This document shows, one piece after another, positions 54,441 through 63,496 of a stretch of 64,000 nt of DNA (position 1 is its first letter; each line of letters begins with the position of its first letter). Origin of the DNA: UBA1672 sp050633285 (GTDB taxonomy: Bacteria; Pseudomonadota; Alphaproteobacteria; Micavibrionales; Micavibrionaceae). The DNA is taken from contig JBOEGG010000005.1 of the NCBI GenBank assembly GCA_050633285.1, forward strand, positions 186,001 to 250,000, read 5' to 3'. The notes below the pieces were generated by a model, which searched no databases, had not been told where the DNA came from, and saw nothing but the letters and a program-made list of their open reading frames with translations. The translations under genes were made by a program, and so were the position numbers.

Positions 54441-55256
54441 TTAGCGCAGGCGTGTCAGTATGCCTTTTTCAAATTCTTTATCACTGAAACCTACATTGAA
54501 TGTAAATTCATCGAATAGGAAGTCTGTTTTTTTACCATTCAGATGATTGACCATTTTTAGTTCTTGTGCACGCCAGTATTTATCAGCGTATTTTTTATAT
54601 CCACTAAAGGTTAGTGTTTTGGCCAGTGCATCTTTACGATCATAGAAGTCGATTTTCCTGACTTGGTAATCTTTTTGATCGACCCATGAGACTTGTTTTG
54701 TATAGCCGGAATTATCGAATTCTGGGTAACGCTCACTTACATCACATGTCACGTTTTTCATATCGGGACATGGCTCTTCACGGATGAATTTGTATGTGTA
54801 TTTGTTCAGTTCTTGAGATGTGAAATCTTCGAATGCAAATTCGCTTCCCAAGAACGGGCCGGATTTATTTCGGGATGAGATACGTTTTATTTTTTTCAAG
54901 TCGGGAAGGTATAGCCACTGGTCATCAGCTTCTAAAATATTGGCATGTGAGAGGAAGGCTGTACCGGAGACATCGGCAGGTGTTTCGAAAATAATGATAC
55001 TTTTATCCCCGACGCTTTCGTCTTGAACTTCTTTGATACGTTGTATCATTTTGCGTTCTGTACTTTGACCATGGGCGTTGTAGAGTACCATGCGTGCGTT
55101 TACTTCTGTGTCTATGAAGCCGCGGTCGCTGCGGTCTGAGCGGGCAGCGATGGCAAAGCCTTTTTCCTCCGGTGTTTCTGCGTTCACGAGTGTTGGTTGA
55201 AGTGTCAGTAGCATCGCACTGATGCCCAATAGTCTTGTAAGTGATATTGTTTTCAT
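54441..55256 (-). CDS. LolA-like outer-membrane lipoprotein-sorting-type protein
   Basis: The 271-residue protein has a signal peptide (to VNA). Its beta-rich domain matches the LolA-like group found next to MMPL transporters: RMVLYNAHGQSTERKM, DQWLYLPDLKKIKRIS and FLGSEFAFEDF. It probably carries a lipophilic ligand across the periplasm between the transporter and the outer-membrane barrel. The order is transporter, carrier, barrel, with 18- and 28-bp gaps. Confidence 0.82.
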   Translation of the reverse strand: MKTISLTRLLGISAMLLTLQPTLVNAETPEEKGFAIAARSDRSDRGFIDTEVNARMVLYNAHGQSTERKMIQRIKEVQDESVGDKSIIIFETPADVSGTAFLSHANILEADDQWLYLPDLKKIKRISSRNKSGPFLGSEFAFEDFTSQELNKYTYKFIREEPCPDMKNVTCDVSERYPEFDNSGYTKQVSWVDQKDYQVRKIDFYDRKDALAKTLTFSGYKKYADKYWRAQELKMVNHLNGKKTDFLFDEFTFNVGFSDKEFEKGILTRLR

Positions 55257-55274
55257 TTTATATGTCCTTATTTT

Positions 55275-57611
55275 TTAGGCCGTTGTTTTCAATTTTTTTG
55301 GTGCTTTCTTTGTTCCTATTAAGAGCAGGGCAGGAAGCAGTGTGAAGTCAAAGACGAGTGCCATAACCATATTGGTTGATGTCATTAGACCGAGTTGTTT
55401 GTTTGGCTCGAAAGAAGATAGAGCCATGATTAAAAAGCCTAATGTTAAAATAATTGTTGTGACGATTAGGGCTACACCGACTGTTTGGAAGGCGTATTCC
55501 AATGCTTCTTCCTTGCTCATATTTTTCTCACGGCGGGCGCGTAAGTATTTAGAGAGGAAGTGTACGGTATCATCAACCACAATTCCAAGAGCAACGGCAG
55601 AGACAATTGCGGACGCCATGCCAATCTGACCAAACGTTAGTGTCCATATACCAAAAGTGACGAGGATAGGCACGCTGTTTGGTATGATACTGAGGATACC
55701 TATACCGAAGCTACGAAGGGCAATAATCATCACGATTGAGATAAGTGCGATCGCAAGTACATTTCCGGTTAACATCTGGTGGATGTTGCGGCTGGAGATA
55801 AATGTGAACATCACTGTCGCTCCGGTTGCTTTTGCGTGCATATATTCAGGTGCATTTTCCTCTAACCAAGCTTCTGCGTGTTCAAGGAAGGCGCGTGTTT
55901 GTAGTGTTGTCATGTCACCAAGTGTTGCAGTAACGCGTGTTGCTGATTTGTCGATATTGATACGGTCATTCAAATCAAGGCCGTATGTTAAGGACATTTC
56001 GTAGAGCAGCAGGTATTGTGCGGCTAGTCCACGGCTTTCAGGAATCTTGTACCATTCTGGATTATCACCATGCATGTTGCGGTTTAGACGTTTGACGATA
56101 TCAGTGTAGCTAAAGACGTGCTCTACTTCGGGCTGGGTGCGCATCCATTCGGTGAATTCGTCCAGTTTTTGTAAGTAGAGTGGTTCGCTGATGCCGCCGC
56201 TTTCTTTGGCTTCAATGGAGAATTCAATAGGGTAGACACCCGTTAATTCGCGGATACCAAAATCCGCATCTCGGCGGAACTCGATACTATTGTCAAAATA
56301 TTTAACCCATTGATCATTTAATTCCAGCATTGGAACAAGTGCAGTCAGGCCGATTGCTATAGCTGACATAACGGCGAGCACAGGTTTGCGGCGTTTTACA
56401 ATAAAACGAGAATATGCACTTAAGAAATTTGCCATACGGTTTTTGCCGTCACTTACTTTTCGTACCTTAATAGGTAGGATGGACATAAGGGCGGGCAGAA
56501 GCGTGATGGAATAGAGCCATGCCGCAAAAATACCAACGGCAGTAATATTTCCAAGGTCATTAAACGGAGGAGAGTCAGAGAAGTTTAGAACTGCAAATCC
56601 GATAATTGTCGTCAGGCTTGTGATTGTAATTGGAACAAAATTTATGCGCATACTTTCCTTAAGAGCCGTTTTTTTATCTTGTCCTTCGGCCATTAATTTA
56701 ATCATGGTAATCAGGATATGGACGGAGTCTGCAACGGCCAATGTTAGAATAATTGTCGGGGCAGACATTGTAATAGGGGTCAGTAAAATACCTGCATGTC
56801 CGGCCAGTCCCATTGCGGTAATAATGGATGACATTATGATGAAGAGCGTGGCAATCGTGCCGCCGAATGAGCGTAGCATGACGATCATCACAATTAGGAT
56901 CATAAGGTACATCAGGGGCATTAACGTGCCCATATCTTTCATTCCGGATTCAGAAAACGCATTGTTCATCATTGAAACACCCGTTAGACCAATGATTAGG
57001 TCGGGGTTTTTTGCTCTGGCATACTCAACGATTTTGCGGGCTTCTGCGACGGCAGTAGGCACTTCGGTTATCGTTTTTTCTGGGTATTGTAGGGTAATAT
57101 TAATACCAGTTGCTTCACCATCATCTGCGATGAGGCGTTGACGTAGCAGTAATTCGTTCATGGCGATTTTTTGTTTTTGTGCCATGTCTTCATCGGATAG
57201 GTTATGGCTGTCTGATATAAGGTCTTCGACGATGAGGTCATCTTCCTCGGCATAACTATTTTGGAAGTTTGTAAGTGAGTCGACACGTGATGCATATGGA
57301 ATTTTCCATGCTTGCTCTGTCATTTCCTCAAGCAGGGCAGTGATGTTTTGTTTGAAAACTTTTCCGTCCTTAGGTTGGATCACAAATAGAATATTATCAT
57401 TTTTCGTGTAAATATTTTGGAAGTCTTCAAAGGTATTTAATTCAGGGTTTGCTTTGCTGAAAAAGGCACGGTAGTTGGTTGAAAACCCTAGGTTTTTCAT
57501 GCCGTAGCCTGCGGATACTACACCTGCAAGCGCTAATAATATGGCGAATATACGGAACTTTATAATAAAGTCTGTATAAGAGGTAATGAAATTTTCGAGT
57601 TTTTGCCCCAT
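55275..57611 (-). CDS. MMPL/RND-family transporter (HAE3-like)
   Basis: The 778-residue protein has twelve predicted membrane helices in two halves, each with a large periplasmic loop after its first helix. The RND/MMPL signatures occur twice: TLAVADSVHILI and GIVVDDTVHFLSKY. Proteins of this group export lipids or hydrophobic compounds. AGGAATT precedes ATG 57611. It lies 69 bp after tetR, and that gap holds a perfect inverted repeat (57648-57667), likely its operator. Confidence 0.88.
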   Translation of the reverse strand: MGQKLENFITSYTDFIIKFRIFAILLALAGVVSAGYGMKNLGFSTNYRAFFSKANPELNTFEDFQNIYTKNDNILFVIQPKDGKVFKQNITALLEEMTEQAWKIPYASRVDSLTNFQNSYAEEDDLIVEDLISDSHNLSDEDMAQKQKIAMNELLLRQRLIADDGEATGINITLQYPEKTITEVPTAVAEARKIVEYARAKNPDLIIGLTGVSMMNNAFSESGMKDMGTLMPLMYLMILIVMIVMLRSFGGTIATLFIIMSSIITAMGLAGHAGILLTPITMSAPTIILTLAVADSVHILITMIKLMAEGQDKKTALKESMRINFVPITITSLTTIIGFAVLNFSDSPPFNDLGNITAVGIFAAWLYSITLLPALMSILPIKVRKVSDGKNRMANFLSAYSRFIVKRRKPVLAVMSAIAIGLTALVPMLELNDQWVKYFDNSIEFRRDADFGIRELTGVYPIEFSIEAKESGGISEPLYLQKLDEFTEWMRTQPEVEHVFSYTDIVKRLNRNMHGDNPEWYKIPESRGLAAQYLLLYEMSLTYGLDLNDRINIDKSATRVTATLGDMTTLQTRAFLEHAEAWLEENAPEYMHAKATGATVMFTFISSRNIHQMLTGNVLAIALISIVMIIALRSFGIGILSIIPNSVPILVTFGIWTLTFGQIGMASAIVSAVALGIVVDDTVHFLSKYLRARREKNMSKEEALEYAFQTVGVALIVTTIILTLGFLIMALSSFEPNKQLGLMTSTNMVMALVFDFTLLPALLLIGTKKAPKKLKTTA

Positions 57612-57647
57612 GACGAATTCCTAATAGTAACGATATGTGGGCGCAGT

Positions 57648-57667
57648 ATTGTACTATTTGGTACAAT
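57648..57667. promoter_or_regulatory. Candidate TetR operator before the MMPL gene
   Basis: ATTGTAC (57648-57654) and GTACAAT (57661-57667) are exact inverted copies with a 6-bp spacer, 36 bp upstream of the MMPL start. Dimension and place fit a TetR-family site. Confidence 0.6.
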
Positions 57668-57680
57668 GCGCAAGTGTAAA

Positions 57681-58280
57681 TTACTTTTTATTTGAAAGTA
57701 GAAATTTCATGGTGTGTGAAATGGCGTTTTCTATGGCTTCCGGGCTTTGTTTCATCTTTGATATAACGATGCCTCCCTGTAATGATGATAGACAATAGAG
57801 TGCAAGTTGTTTGGGGTTGGCGCTTTCAATTAATCTTCCAGATTGCTTTTCCATGACAAAAAATTGTTCGGGGTCCATGCAGACCGCTTCAAAGATATTG
57901 GCTATATCTTGCTGAAGGATTTTATCATCTTCTGATGCTTCATCACCGATTGTTGCGATAGGGCAGCCGCGTGTAAAGCCGAATTGCTCTTGCATGGCGA
58001 GTTGTTTCATGAACCAGTTTTCAAGATCGGTCCAGCTTTTGATTTTATGTGTGTCTGATTGGCTTGCTTGTGTGATGTGGTCGTGTACTTGCACAAGGAG
58101 TTCATGTATTAGGTCTTCTTTGCTTTTGAAATAATGGTAAAATTGGCTTTTCCCTGTTCCTGATGTCTTTAATATTTCGTCGACAGATGTTCCTTGAAAC
58201 CCTTTTGCGTGAAAGAGGTCCATAGCGGCATTTAAGATGGATTGGCGCGTTTGTTCGCCTTTTTTTGAAAAAGATTTCAT
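57681..58280 (-). CDS. TetR-family transcriptional regulator
   Basis: The 199-residue protein has the TetR HTH at residues 10-55: RQSILNAAMDLFHAKGFQGT and SVDEILKTSGTGKSQFYHYF. A ligand-binding helical domain follows. It is transcribed with or just before the MMPL operon and probably represses it through the inverted repeat at 57648-57667. Confidence 0.88.
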   Translation of the reverse strand: MKSFSKKGEQTRQSILNAAMDLFHAKGFQGTSVDEILKTSGTGKSQFYHYFKSKEDLIHELLVQVHDHITQASQSDTHKIKSWTDLENWFMKQLAMQEQFGFTRGCPIATIGDEASEDDKILQQDIANIFEAVCMDPEQFFVMEKQSGRLIESANPKQLALYCLSSLQGGIVISKMKQSPEAIENAISHTMKFLLSNKK

Positions 58281-58350
58281 GACGATACGTTAAGAATAAA
58301 TAGGGTTAGAAGCAAGTATAAAGGTGTGTTGTAAAAGGTGTGTGTTTTTT

Positions 58351-58373
58351 AAGTAAATACATATGTATTACTT
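58351..58373. promoter_or_regulatory. Long palindrome between tetR and the porin gene
   Basis: AATACATATGTATT (58356-58369) is a perfect 14-bp palindrome, extended by AAGT and ACTT arms with one extra base. It is 70 bp upstream of tetR and may be an autoregulatory or porin operator. It differs in sequence from the site at 57648. Confidence 0.45.
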
Positions 58374-58534
58374 TGGTGTGTGTGCTTTATAGCTAGAGTT
58401 TTTGTCGGAATGTGTTATATTACGTTTTATATTTTGCGATTTATTAATGAAAATCACTTGTTAACTTGAGTATTCCTTTCCTGCGTATCCGCTGCGTTTT
58501 TTTATTACATATAACAAATTATAGGATTTATAGC

Positions 58535-59278
58535 ATGTATAAGCATCTCGCTTTGGCTGCGGCCGTTACTCTTTTCGTTCCTCAAGTTTCTTATGCCGGT
58601 GAAGAGCAGAGTGATGGTGAGGTAAGTCCATTTTCCTTTTCGGCAAATACGGCTTTGGTGAGTGATTATGTCTTTCGCGGAATTAGTCAGTCTGATGAAA
58701 ATGTAGCACTTCAAGGTGGCTTTGATATTGGGCATGATAGTGGTTTATATGCAGGGCTTTGGGCTTCTAGTATTGATTTTAATGACAATGATGAAAGTAG
58801 TGTAGAGGTTGATATCTACGCAGGTTATAGCGGTGAGATTTCTGATGTGAGTTATGATGTTGGTGGTCTTTATTATGCGTATCCGGGGGCTGATAGCTCG
58901 TTAGATTATGACTTTTTTGAGGTTTATGGCTCTCTTGCATATGATCTTGATATTGCCGCGGTTTCTGTCGGTGTGAATTATTCTCCTGATTATTTTGGGG
59001 GAAGTGGTGATGCCGTGTATACGCATTTAGGTGTTGATGTTCCATTGCCATATGACCTTGCCCTAAGTGGTGGTGTTGGTTATCAGACGATTGATGATAA
59101 CGATAAATTTGGAACACCTGATTATACAGATTGGAATTTGACGTTGTCTTATGAATGGGAAAACGTAAATTTCTTTGTCACATATCATGACACAGATTTG
59201 GATGAGCCAAGTGATTGTGCGGATAATTGTGAGGCACGTGTTGTGTTCGGTATTTCTACTGAATTTTCGACACAGTAA
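58535..59278 (+). CDS. TorF-family putative porin
   Basis: From ATG 58535 (TAGGATT ribosome site) the product has 247 residues: a signal peptide ending SYAG, then FSANTALVSDYVFRGISQSD and YAGLWASSIDF, the TorF/Gcw_chp signature. The rest is alternating strands of an outer-membrane barrel. Two Cys close together near the end (CADNC) may form a loop disulfide. Substrate unknown. Confidence 0.88.
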   Translation: MYKHLALAAAVTLFVPQVSYAGEEQSDGEVSPFSFSANTALVSDYVFRGISQSDENVALQGGFDIGHDSGLYAGLWASSIDFNDNDESSVEVDIYAGYSGEISDVSYDVGGLYYAYPGADSSLDYDFFEVYGSLAYDLDIAAVSVGVNYSPDYFGGSGDAVYTHLGVDVPLPYDLALSGGVGYQTIDDNDKFGTPDYTDWNLTLSYEWENVNFFVTYHDTDLDEPSDCADNCEARVVFGISTEFSTQ

Positions 59279-59340
59279 TTATTAATAAATTATTGTTATA
59301 CTAGCACCTTAATTGTGTGCGAGATGTGAGGGAGTGAATA

Positions 59341-61314
59341 ATGCAGTTTCTTGATAATATAGAAATTTCTAAAAAAGTACCTATTGTGATTGTTTCATGT
59401 GCGATTGTTGCATCGTTTGTGATCGGCTCTATGTCTTATATAGAGGCGCGTGGTGCAATCGTTGAGGCGCAAAAGGAAAAACTTATTGCGCTAAAAGAGA
59501 CAAGAAAAAAACAAATGACGGATTATCTTGGTTCTATTCAGGAAGATTTGATTTCTGTTGCAGAAAACCCGTTTACTTTAGCCGCGTTAAAAGCGTTTGA
59601 ATATGGTTGGGATCACCTGGATGAGAAGGGGCAGCAGGGAAAAATTCTTCAAAAGCTTTATATTGATGATAATAAACATGCAGCAGGCGAGAAGCATAAG
59701 TTGGATTATGCCAATGATGGTTCAGTTTACTCACAGGCACACCAACGTTATCACCCTTGGTTCCGATCTTTCCTTGAGGCACGCGAATATTACGATATAT
59801 TCCTGTTCGATATGAACGGTAACCTTGTCTATAGTGTGTTTAAAGAAGCAGATTATGCGACCAACATGAATACAGGTGAGTGGAAGGGTACTGATCTTGC
59901 CAATTCATATAGATCTGCGCATGATGGTGGTGCTAATGAACAACATTTCTTTGATTTCCGTAGCTATGCGCCAAGTGCAAATGTTCCTGCTAGTTTTATT
60001 TCTACACCAGTGATGAATAAAAAGGGTGAGAAGCAAGGTGTACTAGTGTTCCAGATGCCTATTGGACGTATTAATAGTATTATGCAGGCGCTGGACAAGG
60101 ACGGTAAATCCCCAGGTATGGGCGATTCTGGTGAGACTTATCTTGTCGGTTCAGATTTTTATATGCGCAGTGATTCACGTTTTTTGAAAGAAGGTGAGAA
60201 ATCCTCTATTTTGAATACGAAAGTTGAGGGCGAAACTGTTAAAGCCGCTCTTGATGATGAAAGTGGTGTGGATATTGTGCCAGACTATCGCGGTATCAAT
60301 GTTGTTTCTGCGTATACACCGTTTGATTTTCATGGTGTTCGTTGGATTATTCTTGCGGAAATTGATGAGGAAGAAATGCTTCGTCCTGTTGTTCGTATGC
60401 GTAATAGCGCCCTTATCGTTATGTTCTTTTTATCAGGTATTATTGTTGCAGTCGGCTTTGTCTTTGCGCGTAAAATTACACAGCCAATATCTGCGATTAC
60501 CGGTGTTATGGAGCAATTATCGAAAGGTGATACTTCTGTTACAGTTCCGGCTAGCGATCGTAAGGATGAAATTGGGGATATGGCTCAGGCACTTGAAGTG
60601 TTTAAGGAAAATCGTATCGAAGCAGACCGTTTAGCCGAAGAACAAAAGCAAGAGCAGAAAACGCAGTTAGTACGCGCGGAAAATGTTGATGCGATGACTG
60701 CGGACTTTGAGAAGAGTGTGTATGACCTTATTAATGGTCTTGCAGCAGCTTCAGAAGAGCTTAGTTCTACGGCACAATCTATGACAAGTATTGCGGAGCA
60801 AACGAGTGAGCAATCGATGTCGATGTCTAAGGCTTCGGAGTCTACATCACAAAATATTCAATCTGTTGCAGCGGCAGCAGAGGAGTTGAGTGCTTCTATT
60901 CGTGAATTGAGTGAGCAGGTGACAAGAACGAGTGCGGCGACAAATGCGGCGGCTACGGATGTTGATCAAACCTCTCAACAAATCGGACAACTTTTGTCCT
61001 CGTCTGAGGAAATTGGTAATGTTGTTGGGCTTATTCAAGATATTGCCGAGCAGACGAATTTACTTGCCTTGAATGCAACTATTGAATCTGCGCGTGCAGG
61101 GGATGCAGGTAAAGGATTTGCGGTTGTTGCGAATGAAGTTAAATCTTTGGCGCAGGAAACTTCCAATGCGACTGAGCAAATTGCTTCTCAAGTTGAAACT
61201 GTTCAAGGTGGTATTCGTGATGCTGTTGATGCGATCAAAAATATTGAAACTAAAATCAATGATGTGAGTGCGGCTGCGGCGGCAATTGCTTCTGCGATTG
61301 AGAACCACAACTGA
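59341..61314 (+). CDS. Methyl-accepting chemotaxis protein, frameshifted near the end
   Basis: The 657 readable residues hold a membrane helix (about 14-33), a large periplasmic Cache-like sensor domain, a second helix (about 356-378), a HAMP domain (KITQPISAITGVMEQLSKGD) and a signalling domain with the hairpin tip IAEQTNLLALNATIESARAG. The frame closes at TGA 61312-61314 inside the returning helix. The expected continuation (TEISQSTQVSASNMQELNGN) is in the +1 frame, so one extra base lies near 61303-61312. The N-terminal part would dock with CheA but lack part of the coiled coil. Confidence 0.85.
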   Translation: MQFLDNIEISKKVPIVIVSCAIVASFVIGSMSYIEARGAIVEAQKEKLIALKETRKKQMTDYLGSIQEDLISVAENPFTLAALKAFEYGWDHLDEKGQQGKILQKLYIDDNKHAAGEKHKLDYANDGSVYSQAHQRYHPWFRSFLEAREYYDIFLFDMNGNLVYSVFKEADYATNMNTGEWKGTDLANSYRSAHDGGANEQHFFDFRSYAPSANVPASFISTPVMNKKGEKQGVLVFQMPIGRINSIMQALDKDGKSPGMGDSGETYLVGSDFYMRSDSRFLKEGEKSSILNTKVEGETVKAALDDESGVDIVPDYRGINVVSAYTPFDFHGVRWIILAEIDEEEMLRPVVRMRNSALIVMFFLSGIIVAVGFVFARKITQPISAITGVMEQLSKGDTSVTVPASDRKDEIGDMAQALEVFKENRIEADRLAEEQKQEQKTQLVRAENVDAMTADFEKSVYDLINGLAAASEELSSTAQSMTSIAEQTSEQSMSMSKASESTSQNIQSVAAAAEELSASIRELSEQVTRTSAATNAAATDVDQTSQQIGQLLSSSEEIGNVVGLIQDIAEQTNLLALNATIESARAGDAGKGFAVVANEVKSLAQETSNATEQIASQVETVQGGIRDAVDAIKNIETKINDVSAAAAAIASAIENHN

Positions 61315-61510
61315 GATATCTCAAAGTACGCAGGTATCAGCTTCAAACATGCAGGAATTGAATGGTAATGTTTCCAATGTAAATGAGGCGGCGCAGACTA
61401 CCGGAAGTGCAGCGGGAGATGTTTTGACGGCATCAAGTGAGTTAAGTCGTCAGGCAAATACGCTGAAAGAGGAAGTTATTGAATTTATTGCAAAGGTAAA
61501 AGAGGCATAA
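61315..61510 (+). pseudogene. C-terminal remnant of the chemoreceptor (shifted frame)
   Basis: Reading the +1 frame gives EISQSTQVSASNMQELNGN, ASSELSRQANTLKEEVIEFI and a final KVKEA, the normal end of the MCP signalling domain. It has no start or ribosome site of its own. Joined with 59341-61311 it would make a receptor of about 720 residues. Confidence 0.75.
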
Positions 61511-61541
61511 GTTCATATTTCTTATTGTATAGTTTTTAGAG

Positions 61542-61573
61542 CAGGGGTGTTTTATTTACATCCCTGTTTTTTT
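61542..61573 (+). terminator. Terminator after the chemoreceptor gene
   Basis: CAGGGGTGT (61542-61550) and ACATCCCTG (61558-61566) pair over nine positions with one wobble, with a 7-nt loop and seven T. Confidence 0.88.
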
Positions 61574-61733
61574 ATAAGACTTTAGAATGATACCGTCATT
61601 TATTGATTAACCAATTCTTTTCTTCATTCGGGATAAGTTGGCTGCTATATCTTGTAACTCCTTCATTTTCATCGCCTTCCTTTCCAAGTGTGTTGTCGTA
61701 CAACGCACAGCTTGTATTTTGTCTTAACTCTGC

Positions 61734-61796
61734 ATCTGCACATAATCTGCACATATTTTCCTGAGACTTTCCATTTCGCGGTCATATGCTCTGCAC
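61734..61796. promoter_or_regulatory. 11-bp-phased direct repeats, PhoB/OmpR-box-like
   Basis: ATCTGCACATA occurs twice in tandem (61734-61744 and 61745-61755), and TCTGCAC recurs at 61790, exactly four 11-bp turns after the second copy. Direct repeats in 11-bp phase are the typical binding pattern of OmpR/PhoB-type regulators, and such a regulator begins at 63493. The whole 61574-61818 gap otherwise shows no gene. Confidence 0.55.
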
Positions 61797-61818
61797 TTCC
61801 TTAGTTCATAAAGGGAGT

Positions 61819-61995
61819 ATGAAAAAAACAAACAACATCACCGATTTTAGAACAATAAAGCCGCTACATCCAATTCTGGAACAAGCTCTCTTCGTTGTAC
61901 CGAGAAGCGTGCAGCGGGATGCGTGGTGGTTAGTGGATGATAATTCACAGCAGCATAAGACATCTTCATACAAAGGGATTCATAATGAAACATAA
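61819..61995 (+). CDS. Short ORF upstream of the DUF4173 gene
   Basis: The 58-residue ORF starts at ATG 61819, just after AAGGGAG, and overlaps the next start by 11 bp. It has no hydrophobic segment or Cys and one WW pair. It could be a small protein or a leader peptide that couples translation. No family recognised. Confidence 0.4.
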   Translation: MKKTNNITDFRTIKPLHPILEQALFVVPRSVQRDAWWLVDDNSQQHKTSSYKGIHNET

Positions 61996-63496
61996 ACATC
62001 TAGATTATATTTTATCACCAGCTGGAATGTCCACCAAGGCAAAAGCTTTTTCGGCTTTTTCCTTGGTCATATTAGCAGACTTCTTATTTTACGGTCATGC
62101 CATGGGGTGGACTGCTGGTTTATTTGGTATTGTACTCGTTGCTATATTTGCACTTCACAATATGACATTTATTAAATCTCGTATGGGGGTGGTAATAACT
62201 TTTCTTACACTTGGGCAATGTATTCTACAAATAGAAAAACAAAGCTTGTTATCATTTTTACTGATGGTGCTAGGGCTTATCAGCCTATCATTGATGAAAC
62301 GAGATGACTGGAAGAGTGATGCGTTTACATGGGTAAAGCTGTGCCTGTCATTTTGTTTACGTTTTATGAGGCCATTGAACAGATTTACTATGGCTTATCA
62401 ACGTATTTTGAGCCAATACACAACATCAAGTGTAATTCTAACTGCCATACGAGGTTGGTTCTTACCGTTAATTTTCTCTTTGGTGTTTCTCTATTTATTT
62501 TCAAACGCCAACCCAATCATGATGAATTGGTTTGACGGAATTGATTTATTCTGGCTCTTCTCAGGATTATCAGCATGGCGCGTTGCGTTCTGGCTCATAA
62601 TGACATCGATAACATTTGCAATCATTAGACCAAGGCTTAAGTCACGGGTAAAATGTGCTAAGTCTCCTATTTATTATAAAAAAGAGAAAAGCATGGGGTT
62701 TATGGAATGGGCATTTTCAAAGGATGCTGTTTTCCGTTCTCTCATCATCTTTAATCTAATGTTTGCATTTCAAACAGTAATGGACATGAACTATTTATGG
62801 GCAGGTAGTGCTTTACCAGAAGGTATTTCATATGCAAAATATGCGCATAAAGGAGCGTACCCTTTAATTGTTACCGCTTTATTGGCCGGCTTGTTTGTAC
62901 TTATTACACAAGGTTCAAAAAAAGAAGTTTCTGCATCAAAATCTATTATTCAACTAACATATCTTTGGATTTCTCAGAATGTATTACTCGTCCTTTCCTC
63001 GATCTACCGTACATCCTTATATGTTGAGATTTACGCTTTAACGTATTGGCGGGTGGCTGCTTTTATTTGGATGGGACTTGTCGCTTTTGGGCTTATTTGG
63101 ATTATCGCGCGCGGGTTTATGGGCAAGTCAAATACGTGGTTGATTAACGCAAATGTAATTACGTTGTTAACTGTTTTATATGTAACGAGCTTTGTGAATA
63201 TTGGAGGTGTAATTGCACATTATAACATAGAGCATTCACGTGAGGTATCAGGCAAAGGTGTTAATCTAGATACGCGTTATTTGGAAAGAATTGGCTATAC
63301 TTCAATTCCTTATTTAATTGAGTTTTCGAAAGAGCATAAGATTCATGACCGTATCTTGTATATAGAAAGCGAAGAAGAAAAATACGATACTATTACTGAA
63401 ATGAAACTTGAATTAATGAGAGACATGGACGATTGGCGGCGTTGGACGTATAGTGAATACCGCCTGATAAAGACGATTGAAAGCAAGCAAAAATGA
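61985..63496 (+). CDS. DUF4173-like integral membrane protein
   Basis: ATG 61985 has AAAGGGATT upstream. The 503-residue protein has about twelve membrane helices. The stretch FRSLIIFNLMFAFQTVMDMNYLW in pattern, ALPEGISYAKYAHKGAYPLI, and a later WISQNVLLVLSSIYR fit the DUF4173 family; function unknown. Its stop overlaps the response regulator start (ATGA), so membrane protein and regulator are co-translated and may belong to one signalling unit. Confidence 0.75.
   Translation: MKHKHLDYILSPAGMSTKAKAFSAFSLVILADFLFYGHAMGWTAGLFGIVLVAIFALHNMTFIKSRMGVVITFLTLGQCILQIEKQSLLSFLLMVLGLISLSLMKRDDWKSDAFTWVKLCLSFCLRFMRPLNRFTMAYQRILSQYTTSSVILTAIRGWFLPLIFSLVFLYLFSNANPIMMNWFDGIDLFWLFSGLSAWRVAFWLIMTSITFAIIRPRLKSRVKCAKSPIYYKKEKSMGFMEWAFSKDAVFRSLIIFNLMFAFQTVMDMNYLWAGSALPEGISYAKYAHKGAYPLIVTALLAGLFVLITQGSKKEVSASKSIIQLTYLWISQNVLLVLSSIYRTSLYVEIYALTYWRVAAFIWMGLVAFGLIWIIARGFMGKSNTWLINANVITLLTVLYVTSFVNIGGVIAHYNIEHSREVSGKGVNLDTRYLERIGYTSIPYLIEFSKEHKIHDRILYIESEEEKYDTITEMKLELMRDMDDWRRWTYSEYRLIKTIESKQK

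Noticed and set aside
56620..57141. 173-residue plus-strand open frame opposite the MMPL transporter
   Set aside because: Its Ile/Val/Met-rich sequence is the expected antisense of hydrophobic codons.
61268..61510. An independent 80-residue gene at the end of the chemoreceptor
   Set aside because: Its first residues are out-of-frame receptor codons, and the rest is the normal chemoreceptor C-terminus. It is a frameshift remnant, not a gene.
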